Source: Alphaproteobacteria bacterium (lineage in GTDB: Bacteria > Pseudomonadota > Alphaproteobacteria > CAAGCB01 > CAG-977). From it: 64,000 nucleotides of DNA. This document shows positions 1-7,907 of this stretch, piece by piece. The notes below the pieces were generated by a model, which worked only from the letters and a program-made list of their open reading frames with translations, was not told the origin of the DNA and ran no database searches. Position 1 is the first letter of the stretch. Every line of letters begins with the position of its first letter. Position numbers and translations under genes: made by a program. Location of the stretch: assembly GCA_024407875.1 (NCBI GenBank), contig JAKSVT010000001.1, forward strand, positions 53,091 through 117,090. The letters are read 5' to 3'.

Positions 1-324
1 TTACAAAATTATATTTGTTACAATAGCATAAAATAAAATTGTAAAAACAAATAAAGCAAAGAAAAATTTTACAAATCCGATTGCATATTCTGTTTTGGAT
101 TTGCTAAAAGCTCTAGAATATGGAAGTATTTTTTTTGCTTTTCTTTTCAATAATTGCTCTTGAAAGATTTTATCTTTAAAAGTTTTTTTTGTTTTCTTTT
201 GAGAAAGAATAGGTAAGTTTAAATTTTCTTTTATAATTAAGTTTTCAATAAATCTAGAATTACCATTTAAAAATGATAAATCAAAATTAATAGGTGAGTA
301 ATTGCTTTCTAAAATTTCACTCAT
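1..324 (-). CDS. Small C-tail-anchored membrane protein, third gene of Hsp70 operon
   Basis: I do not recognise a family. The 107-residue product is polar and basic for about 80 residues, then has one hydrophobic segment (about residues 84-105, rich in F, L, I and V) running to the C-terminus. That is a tail-anchor topology with the N-terminus probably cytoplasmic. The ATG at 324 follows a clear AGGAG Shine-Dalgarno with good spacing. A longer reading from 399 would overlap the upstream gene and lacks such a site. The start lies 2 bases beyond the stop of the J-like gene (326), so the two are probably translated together. By position it may anchor the Hsp70/J-like pair to the membrane; this is inference only. 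Confidence 0.6.
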   Translation of the reverse strand: MSEILESNYSPINFDLSFLNGNSRFIENLIIKENLNLPILSQKKTKKTFKDKIFQEQLLKRKAKKILPYSRAFSKSKTEYAIGFVKFFFALFVFTILFYAIVTNIIL

Positions 325-325
325 T

Positions 326-2002
326 TTAATTCTCCTTTGAACGTTCTTGTCCAAATACCCCCGAGGCATAAGGAATAAATTCTTCCAAAATAAAAACATT
401 AAGCTTGGATAAATTATAATTACCTATAAAAAATCCATTGCTGTCATATAATGTTATTATATTTCCATGTCGTTCTGGAATGTATCTCAAATCATTCCAG
501 CTGTAAAATTTGGCGCTTTGAGTATTGATGTTTTTAAAAACACCTTTTTCTGTGAATGTTAAATTATCAATAACAATAGAATTTCCGGTTTTTAATTTGT
601 GAACAAATCTTCCCATTAATTCAGCACCAATAAATTGAATTGTAGATACAAAAAATGTATCTAAATTATCAAATAATTTTTCTTTATTTTTCTTTTTTGT
701 AGCATCTTCTTTTATAGTAAAATCAGTAAATTTTGTTTTTATATCAATTGTAATTTTATCTTTTTTTAAAAACAAAAATTGCGATGTTTTAGGTTTAAAA
801 GATAAGCCAACAATATCTCTATATTTAATGACTTCATTATTGAGTTTTAAGTGATCTAAGTAGAATTTTATATTTTTACCAGTAAATTCACAACTAGTTA
901 TACCGTTTAATTGATAGTTGTTATTTGAAATGATAGTTTCTTTTGCTTCTGTTAGATTTAATTTAAGTGAATCTGAAGAACATACGTTTAGTGCGACGTC
1001 AATTAGTCCTCTAGCCAATTGAAATTGTTGTGCAATACCTAATTCAATGGCAATGTTCTTTAAAGATTTAGCAAATCTGTTCCTTATTTGCTTTACTTCA
1101 ATATGCTCATAAATATTCCATGCAATAAAACTATTAAATATTATTTCAAAATTACTTAATGAAATTCTTAGAGCTTGACGTAATAGATTTTCATCATATT
1201 CTCTTTTGTTTTGAATAAATGTTTCTAGTACTTTTAATTCATTGTTGAAATTATCGATTATTCCTTTGAATTGATTAATTTCGGATAAATTTGTGGTTTC
1301 ATCAAAAAATGCTTCAATATAAATTTGTAAAATTTCAGGTATGTTTTGAATATTTGAGCACTCTGAAAAAATCTTATTGAATTCATCTTTTAGAACATCA
1401 GTGAAATTATCAAGAACACTTAAGTCGATACCAATATCGTCATCAGATTTTAGTATTTTCTTGAAATTTATTAAAAAATCTTCTGAGTTTAGGAGATATT
1501 TGATTTTTTTTGTCGCAGATTTCGCAACTTGTAAACATAAATCCACTTTTCCTGTTTGTGGAACACTTAAAAAAATTAAAGCTAATAATAATGTGTTTTT
1601 TTGATTTAAGAATTCATCCCAATATTCTGATGAAAAATTATAGTTGCCATCATAATCAATTTGTAAAACGTCAGAAATATATATTGGAGAATAATCGCCA
1701 GTTTTTATTAAACTACTAAATTGTTTTAATCTTTTTTCTTCATTTTCTGAAGTGGAATATGTTCTAAAAAAGTAATGTAGAATTCGCTTACGATTGTTTG
1801 ACAAATCATTCGTAGCCTGCTTTATTAAATCAGGATTTGCTCTTTTTTCAAAATATAAGCTGTAGTCTAAAGGGTATTCGGGTAATTCGTTTATGTGCGC
1901 AAGCTTTGGCAAATCTTTAGCTCTTTTTTGAATGGTCTTAAGATTTGCTTTAGGTTCTAATCCCAATATGCCAAAGGCATTATGTGTTAGTGCGTTTTCC
2001 AT
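326..2002 (-). CDS. Large J-like cochaperone candidate with PH-like C-terminal half
   Basis: Predicted product of 558 residues. The first 30 residues (NAFGILGLEPKANLKTIQKR) resemble helix I of a J domain, but no HPD tripeptide is visible. The middle (about 90-360) is predicted helical. The last 200 residues alternate short beta-like segments, with two stretches that look like paired PH-like domains (around FYLDHLKLNNEVIKYRDIVG and DNLTFTEKGVFK...YSWNDL). The ATG at 2002 shares one base with the Hsp70 stop (TAATG), a coupling arrangement; the reading can be extended to a TTG at 2008. Context with an Hsp70 supports a cochaperone or regulator role. The PH-like assignment is from pattern only. 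It could also be a scaffold without any J function. Confidence 0.55.
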   Translation of the reverse strand: MENALTHNAFGILGLEPKANLKTIQKRAKDLPKLAHINELPEYPLDYSLYFEKRANPDLIKQATNDLSNNRKRILHYFFRTYSTSENEEKRLKQFSSLIKTGDYSPIYISDVLQIDYDGNYNFSSEYWDEFLNQKNTLLLALIFLSVPQTGKVDLCLQVAKSATKKIKYLLNSEDFLINFKKILKSDDDIGIDLSVLDNFTDVLKDEFNKIFSECSNIQNIPEILQIYIEAFFDETTNLSEINQFKGIIDNFNNELKVLETFIQNKREYDENLLRQALRISLSNFEIIFNSFIAWNIYEHIEVKQIRNRFAKSLKNIAIELGIAQQFQLARGLIDVALNVCSSDSLKLNLTEAKETIISNNNYQLNGITSCEFTGKNIKFYLDHLKLNNEVIKYRDIVGLSFKPKTSQFLFLKKDKITIDIKTKFTDFTIKEDATKKKNKEKLFDNLDTFFVSTIQFIGAELMGRFVHKLKTGNSIVIDNLTFTEKGVFKNINTQSAKFYSWNDLRYIPERHGNIITLYDSNGFFIGNYNLSKLNVFILEEFIPYASGVFGQERSKEN

Positions 2003-4473
2003 TAACAAGTAATTCCTGATAATTGCTTTTGCATTTCGTCATTTGGATTAATAGAAAGGGTTTTAAATAATGACAAAATACAATTTTGTAAGACTAGAAT
2101 ATTGTTGTTTTTATATGCATCTACAGCTGATTTATATATGAAGTTAATATCAGGAGTGATTGTTTCAGCATAATTGTCTATTAAATTTGAAAGATAATTT
2201 ATTAGAATATCTCTATCATTTAAAATAATCTTATTGTATATCGGTTCTGCTTGTTCCAAAACAAATAATAATTGTTCTGGATTGTTTGTGTTTATTGCAT
2301 ATTCTCCACGCGTCATTAATTCCATATATGTTTGAGATATATCTGCATTCGAGTGGGTGCAAACCAATTGTACAGAATGTAAAAGTTTGTCGAAACGAGT
2401 TGATAATTCTTCAAAATTGTTTTTACGACTTAATTCATCGATATCAATTTTAATTTTCTTAAGTTTTGCACAAGCTGCTCGTAGTTCTTCTGTGTCTATG
2501 AAAACATCATCTGGATTTGATAATAAAATGTTTTCTAAATCTTCAATTGTCATCTCAATTATAGAATTATCAACTTCAGGCTTTGAATCTTTGATTTGTT
2601 TGAACTTGTTTTTTTGTTTTTCTAATTCTATTCTTAAATTGTTTGCATATAAATCTTCAGCGTAGACGGTTGCTCTAGCTTGTAAAGAAACATCTATTGA
2701 TGGAATGTATGCGTGAACAAAAACTTCTCTAGATTCATCAACAGAAATAGTAATATCGATGTCACTATTTTTTGGAAGATCAAAAGGGACCATATCACCA
2801 GATATTTTTAATTCGCAAATATATGTATTACAATCAACCTGTTCGCTTTCACCTTCGAAAATATAAACAGGAAGAGCATTTTGTGTATCACCTTTATAAA
2901 TATCTCTAACAGTTTTATAAGTTTTTTTTCTTGTTAAAGGTAAAATATCACTTTTTCTAAAGAACCAATCGGCTTCATGATGAGCTTCACCTGTTGCTGA
3001 GTCTGTCTTTAATACAGTTACACCAATTGAGTTTGGAAGAGGTGTTCCTATTATACTAATTCCTTGTGTAATATTTATTTTGTTTTGATTGAAAGCAATA
3101 GGCAATTGATTTCCAAAAGGATCATATAAATAAACAGTAAAAGAATTAATTTTGTTCTTTATTAAAGGCAATTCAGTGATGAATTTACCATTCTTAATTT
3201 CAACTTTTACATTTAATGAATTCTTTTCATTATTACTTATTAAAATGTAATAGCCAACCAAACCTTCGGCTAGTTCATTAACTTTGCCAACTAACAATTC
3301 ACTGTCTGATGAAGATAATGATTCATATTCCATATAAAGAGTGTAGTCATTGTTGTTAATACGTTGTTGCTCACTTGATGGAATTTGTTGACTTGCTGCA
3401 TATATACAAGCACCTTTTGCGACAGCGGTTGTCGGGTCAATAGTATTATCAGCGGGTATCCCTAATTCTTGAGAAACTCTTTGTTTTATAAAAGGTAATT
3501 GAGTAGGTCCTCCAATAAATAGTACTTTTGAAATATTATATTTATTTATGCCGGATTCTATTATTGTCTTTTCAGCTAAATTAATAGTTTGTGTAATTAA
3601 ATTAGAGCAAATATTTTCAAGAACAGATGATAAAAGAGGAATAGAAATAAACAAATCTTCATATTCAAAATCTATTTGTACTTCATAAGTTCTAGATAAT
3701 TGAATTTTTGCTTGTTCTACAGTAGTTTTTATTCTTTGCGTTAAAGTTGAATACTTTAGATTTAGCCTTGAGTAATCTTTATATTTTTCAAATTTTGTTA
3801 TTTCTGGGGTAACTAATTTATCTATAATTAAATTGTCTATATCTTTACCGCCTAAAAAGTTATCACCATTGTGTCCAAGTACGCTTAAGGTACCATCTTT
3901 TGAGGACATCACAGCAACATCAAATGTGCCACCTCCTAAATCATATACAATCCAGTTTTCTGTTGTAGTGTTATTAAAACCAAAAGCCATTGAGGCTGCA
4001 ATAGGCTCTTGTAAAAGAACAACATGTTTAAAACCAGCAAGAATCCCAGCTCTTTTTGTTGCTTCTGATTGTAATGTAGCAAAATGTGTAGGAACAGTTA
4101 TTACAACACCGTCAGTATTAATATTAGGATTGGCTTGTAAGGCATCGTTTTTTAGAGCTTCTAATATTTTTGCAGAAATTTCTTCTGGCTTGTAATATTT
4201 ACCATTTTGTGGAAAGTATACATTTTCGCTCGTGCCCATAATTCTTTTAATTTCAGCACGAGTGTTTTTAATGTTTTCATCAGAAGCTAAAGCCCCCAAA
4301 TTATTAAATGCTGTTTTTCCTACAATTTCACGATTGCTTTTGGTAATTCCAAAAACAGATGGTGTATATTCGTCAGATAAGTTATTCTTAACTATCTGAA
4401 TTTGTCCATTATTTAGGATTGCAACTTCTGAATTGGTTGTTCCTAAATCAATTCCGATTTCTATCGAACTCAA
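2002..4473 (-). CDS. Divergent Hsp70 (DnaK-like) chaperone
   Basis: An Hsp70-family ATPase of 823 residues, longer than DnaK (about 640). Actin-like ATPase motifs are all present: phosphate-1 IGIDLGTTNSEVA near residue 7, phosphate-2 VYDLGGGTFDVAV near 175, adenosine motif VLFIGGPTQLP near 317, and the connecting TTAVAKGA. The substrate-binding region is poorly conserved. A charged coiled-coil-like stretch (around LRIELEKQKNKFKQ) and a long helical C-terminal extension follow. The DnaK EEVD-type tail is absent. Translation starts at TTG (4473), 7 bases after AGGAGT; no upstream ATG fits. It is the first gene of a three-gene operon, unlike canonical dnaK-dnaJ. It resembles specialised Hsp70s such as HscC that work with dedicated J partners, but its client is unknown. 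Confidence 0.85.
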   Translation of the reverse strand: MSSIEIGIDLGTTNSEVAILNNGQIQIVKNNLSDEYTPSVFGITKSNREIVGKTAFNNLGALASDENIKNTRAEIKRIMGTSENVYFPQNGKYYKPEEISAKILEALKNDALQANPNINTDGVVITVPTHFATLQSEATKRAGILAGFKHVVLLQEPIAASMAFGFNNTTTENWIVYDLGGGTFDVAVMSSKDGTLSVLGHNGDNFLGGKDIDNLIIDKLVTPEITKFEKYKDYSRLNLKYSTLTQRIKTTVEQAKIQLSRTYEVQIDFEYEDLFISIPLLSSVLENICSNLITQTINLAEKTIIESGINKYNISKVLFIGGPTQLPFIKQRVSQELGIPADNTIDPTTAVAKGACIYAASQQIPSSEQQRINNNDYTLYMEYESLSSSDSELLVGKVNELAEGLVGYYILISNNEKNSLNVKVEIKNGKFITELPLIKNKINSFTVYLYDPFGNQLPIAFNQNKINITQGISIIGTPLPNSIGVTVLKTDSATGEAHHEADWFFRKSDILPLTRKKTYKTVRDIYKGDTQNALPVYIFEGESEQVDCNTYICELKISGDMVPFDLPKNSDIDITISVDESREVFVHAYIPSIDVSLQARATVYAEDLYANNLRIELEKQKNKFKQIKDSKPEVDNSIIEMTIEDLENILLSNPDDVFIDTEELRAACAKLKKIKIDIDELSRKNNFEELSTRFDKLLHSVQLVCTHSNADISQTYMELMTRGEYAINTNNPEQLLFVLEQAEPIYNKIILNDRDILINYLSNLIDNYAETITPDINFIYKSAVDAYKNNNILVLQNCILSLFKTLSINPNDEMQKQLSGITC

Positions 4474-4492
4474 ATGGAAGACTCCTGAATTT

Positions 4493-4574
4493 ATAAATAA
4501 CTATTTTAAAAATACAGGATAAGTTTAAAAAATGATTTAAAGATTCTTATAAAATTAAAATAAATAACTATTTT
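4493..4574. repeat. 15-bp direct repeat in Hsp70 operon upstream region
   Basis: ATAAATAACTATTTT occurs exactly at 4493-4507 and again at 4560-4574, 67 bp apart, in the upstream region of the Hsp70 operon. The low base complexity makes chance occurrence plausible. A regulatory role is possible because the first copy lies just upstream of the Shine-Dalgarno. Confidence 0.35.
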
Positions 4575-4747
4575 TTTATAAAAACATCACTTTTTTTAAG
4601 ATGTTTTTTTAAATAAATAATTAAATCAACAGTATCGTATAAGAAAAATATAGCAAAAGCCCACCATGTCCATTTAATTAAACCAATTAAATTACATAGC
4701 AAAAGTAGTAGAGTTTCTAGATATGTTAAAAATATACGTAAAAGCAT
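4568..4747 (-). CDS. Possible small membrane protein (weak)
   Basis: A 59-residue reading rich in L, I, F and W (LIKWTWWAFAIFFLYD) with two hydrophobic stretches and a basic tail. It lies between the terminator of the HNH gene and the Hsp70 operon. No Shine-Dalgarno precedes the ATG at 4747, and AT-rich DNA yields such hydrophobic readings by chance. The W-rich segment is the only reason to suspect a real protein. An extension upstream to 4873 would run through the terminator hairpin and into the HNH gene and is not believed. Confidence 0.25.
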   Translation of the reverse strand: MLLRIFLTYLETLLLLLCNLIGLIKWTWWAFAIFFLYDTVDLIIYLKKHLKKSDVFIKK

Positions 4748-4760
4748 TGCTGTTATCGGG

Positions 4761-4795
4761 ATAAAATAAAAGAGCAGAATTAAATCTGCTCTTTT
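4761..4795 (-). terminator. Rho-independent terminator of the 4812-5588 gene
   Basis: Perfect 11-bp stem AAAAGAGCAGA (4768-4778) with TCTGCTCTTTT (4785-4795) and a 6-base loop. On the minus strand it is followed by a T-rich tract, 17 bases past the stop of the HNH-like gene. Confidence 0.85.
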
Positions 4796-4811
4796 ATAAA
4801 AACTTTTTTTA

Positions 4812-5588
4812 TTAACGTCCTTGTTGACGACGTGCAGCAGCTGCAGCTCGCAAAGCATCCAATTCTTTATCACGATTTGTTTTTGTGATATGTTCAGCTT
4901 TATAAATCTTTGGATAATTTGCAGGATCTACGTTTGAAGTGTAATTTGGTTTTACAGGTTCATTATTTCTTGTGAAACCATATTTCTTAGGATCGTAAAT
5001 CATATCATCACAAATAGGTAACATAACTTTACGTGTTTCACCAACTTTCATTCCGTCGATTTGAGCATCTAAAATATCATGATGCCATTGATCGTGTGGA
5101 TATAATGGTGTTAAGATAAAGTTTTTGAATTCATTTTTTCCACCACCATGAAGAGGTAACTTGTGGTGAACGTTATAACCTAAAGGACAATATCCTTTTT
5201 TCATGCTTTCGATTTCTTTATCTTCTAAGCCTAATTTTTCACGTAATTCGCCATCGTGTTCGTTTGCTAACATCTTTAAGAATTTCATGCGAACACCTTC
5301 TTGGACGATTGTCCCTGTTGAATAATCAACTACACCACCAAATTCTGCACGTTTTGCTTTACGTTCTTCTTTTGGAGGAACTGTGTATTCAACTTCTTTT
5401 AAAGGTAAACCATGAACGGTATCAAAAGAGAAGTTTCCATTGCGTTGGTCAGCATTTGAATGAAATTGAGAATGGAAAACGTCGGCACCATGTTGAGGTT
5501 GTTGTGTCTTTCCATTAGACTTTCCACCTTTGCCTTTGCTACCTTTTCTTTTCTCGTGAACTAAGTTGTATTCTTTTTCTTCAGCCAT
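4812..5588 (-). CDS. HNH nuclease-like protein, paralogue 1
   Basis: 258 residues. The core at 138-170 reads GYNVHHKLPLHGGG, then Asn156, His165 and His169/170. This HH-x14-N-x8-H-x3-H layout is that of HNH/His-Me-finger nucleases such as colicin DNases and LHH/WHH toxin nucleases. An N-terminal basic Gly/Lys-rich segment begins with YNLVHEKRKG, shared with the paralogue at 7114. The tail is basic (ARRQQGR). Relative to its two paralogues it carries a short insertion (about 84-98). No signal peptide is seen. Start: ATG 5588 after AAGGGG with 7-base spacing. It could be a DNA- or RNA-cutting toxin, a secreted effector or a phage-related endonuclease. No immunity-like gene is adjacent. Confidence 0.75.
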   Translation of the reverse strand: MAEEKEYNLVHEKRKGSKGKGGKSNGKTQQPQHGADVFHSQFHSNADQRNGNFSFDTVHGLPLKEVEYTVPPKEERKAKRAEFGGVVDYSTGTIVQEGVRMKFLKMLANEHDGELREKLGLEDKEIESMKKGYCPLGYNVHHKLPLHGGGKNEFKNFILTPLYPHDQWHHDILDAQIDGMKVGETRKVMLPICDDMIYDPKKYGFTRNNEPVKPNYTSNVDPANYPKIYKAEHITKTNRDKELDALRAAAAARRQQGR

Positions 5589-5689
5589 AATTTTACCCCT
5601 TAATTATAGATTCGCTCTGATAAGCTATTAAGTTAAATATAAGCTAATAAATTTTTTTTGTCTATAAAAAAATGAATAAAAATAGATTT

Positions 5690-5701
5690 TTTTGTCTAAA
5701 A
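5690..5701. promoter_or_regulatory. TTTTNGACAAAA motif, copy 1
   Basis: Reads TTTTGTCTAAAA on the plus strand (TTTTAGACAAAA on the minus). It is about 100 bp upstream of the HNH paralogue 1 start and ends just at the stop of the beta-barrel gene. It matches the other copies at 6356, 23410, 23473 and 34607. The regulatory role is inferred from recurrence only. Confidence 0.35.
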
Positions 5702-6313
5702 TCAAAAATCGAATTTTAAACCAACGGAATAAGCATCTGTTTCAGGAGCTCTTTCTATTGTTTCTTCATCAAATATAAATTTATAAAGTCCTTGGTTTGA
5801 TCGAGAATATGATAAATCTATTGATAACCCATTTGGCAAATCAATTGTTAATCCTGCACCAAATTGGTAAGTAAGAGAATTTTTGTGTGACTTACGTAAT
5901 TTATCGTTTATAAAGGCGTCGAATTTGTTATATGAATATCCTGCTCCAGAAAAAAAGAAAGGAGTAAATCTAGTAGAATTGTTAAAATCTACCCCAAGGT
6001 TTACCATAGCAGATTTGCTAGATATTTTACCTTCGGCTTTGTTTCCATAAAATTTGTTTTTTAAATGGTTTCTATTATAAGCAAGTTGAAATTCCCATTT
6101 TAGAAAATCATTTATTTTTTTGCCAAATGCTGATTTAAATGAGTATCCATTTTTTAAATTTGAACCTGTTGGGTTCGTGTTTGAATAGCTTACTTTTGTA
6201 TAATAGTCCTTATATAAATCGTTGTTTGCTGAACCTTGGTTGTTTATTGGTTGCGAAGCTGTGCAATTAAACGATAATAAAATTCCTATTAAAAAAGCAA
6301 CTGTCTTTGCCAT
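5702..6313 (-). CDS. Outer-membrane beta-barrel protein (porin/opacity-like)
   Basis: 203 residues. A Sec signal peptide is visible at the start (MAKTVAFLIGILLSFNCTAS, cleavage around 18-20). Alternating hydrophobic and polar strands follow, with an invariable-looking C-terminal strand ending in Phe (AYSVGLKFDF), the hallmark of Bam-assembled barrels. Length fits an 8-strand OmpA/OmpX/opacity-type barrel. The ATG at 6313 follows AAAGG at 8 bases. It lies between HNH paralogues 1 and 2, co-oriented with 1 and divergent from 2. The family cannot be fixed by eye; it resembles small surface-antigen barrels of alphaproteobacteria. Confidence 0.75.
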   Translation of the reverse strand: MAKTVAFLIGILLSFNCTASQPINNQGSANNDLYKDYYTKVSYSNTNPTGSNLKNGYSFKSAFGKKINDFLKWEFQLAYNRNHLKNKFYGNKAEGKISSKSAMVNLGVDFNNSTRFTPFFFSGAGYSYNKFDAFINDKLRKSHKNSLTYQFGAGLTIDLPNGLSIDLSYSRSNQGLYKFIFDEETIERAPETDAYSVGLKFDF

Positions 6314-6355
6314 AATTTTTACCTTTCGGACGAAAATTTTTTCGAAAAATATTTT

Positions 6356-6367
6356 TTTTGTCGAAAA
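6356..6367. promoter_or_regulatory. TTTTNGACAAAA motif, copy 2
   Basis: Reads TTTTGTCGAAAA, directly before the TTGACC -35 box of HNH paralogue 2 and in the divergent region shared with the beta-barrel gene. A degenerate copy (TTTCGGACGAAAA) lies about 30 bases to the left. Confidence 0.35.
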
Positions 6368-6370
6368 AGA

Positions 6371-6398
6371 TTGACCTTATTTATTTATATGATATATT
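6371..6398 (+). promoter_or_regulatory. Promoter of HNH paralogue 2 operon
   Basis: TTGACC (6371-6376), 16-base spacer, TATATT (6393-6398). Predicted transcription start near 6405. This excludes the longer TTG-initiated reading from 6358 and supports the ATG at 6430. Confidence 0.6.
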
Positions 6399-6429
6399 AA
6401 AATATAGTAAAGATAAAGGATTTTTCATT

Positions 6430-7092
6430 ATGACTCTTGAAGTTGATGATAAATATAAACATGAGAAACGTGTGAAGTGCGTGCGCCAAAAACGTGCGAA
6501 AACTAAATTCGTTGAACCTCCAACACAATTTATAAATATGCCATGTGTTGCTGTTGATGTTGAAATTCCTTCAAAAGAAAAACGTGCTGAAATGCGTAGA
6601 GATTTTGATATGAATGCACGTAAAGCTTTTTTAAAATATTTAGCTCAAGAACAACAAAAAGATTTGATTTTAGCAGGTTTTACAAGAAAAGAGATTGATG
6701 CTATGTCTCAAGGTAAAACCCCAAATGGGTGGAATACACATCATAAACAATCAATTTTTTGTGGTGGTACAAATGATTTTTCAAATTTGATATTGATAAG
6801 AAAAGATCCTTATCATGATATGTTACATTATCACTTAATTAATCCTCAATTACAGAATATGCAAGAAGGGGATAAAGCAAAAGTTGTGTTGCCTATGCCA
6901 ACAGAAAATATTTATGTTCCAACTCATGCTATGAGAACTTTAGAACGTGATGCTGCTCATGGTAAAAAGACTTTTGGACCACAAGGAGCAAGATATATTC
7001 AAGCAATGCTTTTAAAAGGCTATGAATTTGCTGAAGATGTTGTTGCCGCAAATAAATTTATTAATGCAATAAAAAATCAGCGTGGAAGATAA
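6430..7092 (+). CDS. HNH nuclease-like protein, paralogue 2
   Basis: 220 residues from ATG 6430 (AAAGGA 9 bases upstream). The core GWNTHHK at 101-107, CGG at 111-113, Asn119, His129 and His133/135 keeps the HNH layout of its paralogues. The segment before it (FTRKEIDAMSQGKTPNG) matches the others in I-x-x-M-x-x-G-x-x-P-x-G. It lacks the Gly/Lys-rich N-terminal linker but keeps YKHEKR near the start, and it ends in KNQRGR. It is the most diverged of the three: the Pro and one Gly after HHK are replaced. It probably forms an operon with the next gene (21 bases between them). Toxin or effector nuclease is inferred. Confidence 0.7.
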   Translation: MTLEVDDKYKHEKRVKCVRQKRAKTKFVEPPTQFINMPCVAVDVEIPSKEKRAEMRRDFDMNARKAFLKYLAQEQQKDLILAGFTRKEIDAMSQGKTPNGWNTHHKQSIFCGGTNDFSNLILIRKDPYHDMLHYHLINPQLQNMQEGDKAKVVLPMPTENIYVPTHAMRTLERDAAHGKKTFGPQGARYIQAMLLKGYEFAEDVVAANKFINAIKNQRGR

Positions 7093-7113
7093 TTTTAGAG
7101 AAGGTATTAACGG

Positions 7114-7767
7114 ATGTCTGAATATAATTTTATACATGAAAAACGTAAAGGTGGAAAAAAACCAAGTCATCAACAAACTAATACCAATGTTAGTTCAAAT
7201 GTTAGTTCTGATTTAAATGCAGAACCAATGAAATTTGATTTTGATGAAATTCATGGAATGAAATTAAAAGAAGTTGTTTGGGAAGTTCCTGATCAAAAAG
7301 TTCGTAAACGTCGTCGTAGTCAATTTTCTAATGTTAGAAAAGAATTCTTACAAGAAATTGGAAGAACTCATGAAGAACAATTACGTGCTTTAGGTATGAC
7401 CGAAAAACAAATTGATATGGTTAAGAAAGGTGCAACACCAAATGGATTTAATGTTCATCATAAGCTACCAATTCATGGAGGTGGTTTAAATGAATTTAGT
7501 AATTTCATTTTGATGCCGATTCCTCCGCATGATGATTTGCACCATTTGGTTATGGACCCTCAAGTTGCTAATTTACAAACAGGTGCAAAGAAAAGAGTTT
7601 TAATTCCTTGGTCTGATGATATGGTTTATGTTGATCCTGAACATAAGCAATATAGAACTAATGATGAAAATAGTACGAAAAAGGGATCTAAGAAAAATCA
7701 ACATACTTGTGCAGCTATGGATCCTGTATTTCAAGCAGCTTTTGCAGCAAGAGGCTCAAGAAATTAG
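7114..7767 (+). CDS. HNH nuclease-like protein, paralogue 3
   Basis: 217 residues; ATG 7114 preceded by GAGAAGG. It starts MSEYNFIHEKRKGGKK, nearly the same N-terminus as paralogue 1, followed by a Ser/Asn-rich linker to about 40. The HNH core GFNVHHKLPIHGGG begins at 111, with Asn130, His139 and His143/144. The core is much closer to paralogue 1 than to paralogue 2. The C-terminal third is polar and basic and ends AARGSRN. No signal peptide or membrane segment is seen. It is second in a two-gene operon closed by the terminator at 7787. Confidence 0.75.
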   Translation: MSEYNFIHEKRKGGKKPSHQQTNTNVSSNVSSDLNAEPMKFDFDEIHGMKLKEVVWEVPDQKVRKRRRSQFSNVRKEFLQEIGRTHEEQLRALGMTEKQIDMVKKGATPNGFNVHHKLPIHGGGLNEFSNFILMPIPPHDDLHHLVMDPQVANLQTGAKKRVLIPWSDDMVYVDPEHKQYRTNDENSTKKGSKKNQHTCAAMDPVFQAAFAARGSRN

Positions 7768-7786
7768 TTTAAAAATTTATTAAGAG

Positions 7787-7826
7787 AATCCTTGTTCTAG
7801 TTCAAAGGGGACAAGGATTTTTTTTT
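7787..7826 (+). terminator. Rho-independent terminator of the HNH operon
   Basis: AATCCTTGT (7787-7795) pairs with ACAAGGATT (7811-7819), followed by a run of nine Ts. It lies 20 bases after the stop at 7767. Confidence 0.85.
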
Positions 7827-7845
7827 ATATAATAAATTGACTTTA

Positions 7846-7873
7846 TTGGTTGGAGAAATTAAAAGCATATAAT
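7846..7873 (+). promoter_or_regulatory. Promoter of gmk-pepF
   Basis: TTGGTT (7846-7851), 16-base spacer, perfect TATAAT (7868-7873). The predicted start near 7880 gives a leader of about 28 bases before the gmk ATG. Confidence 0.55.
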
Positions 7874-7907
7874 AAAGATTTTTAGTATGTAAATAGGATT
7901 TAGAGTT

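Noticed and set aside
4568..4873. Longer version of the small membrane frame
   Set aside because: Its first 42 codons run through the HNH gene end and the terminator hairpin; only a shorter 59-residue version is kept, at low confidence.
6358..6429. TTG-initiated extension of HNH paralogue 2
   Set aside because: Lies upstream of and across the TTGACC/TATATT promoter.
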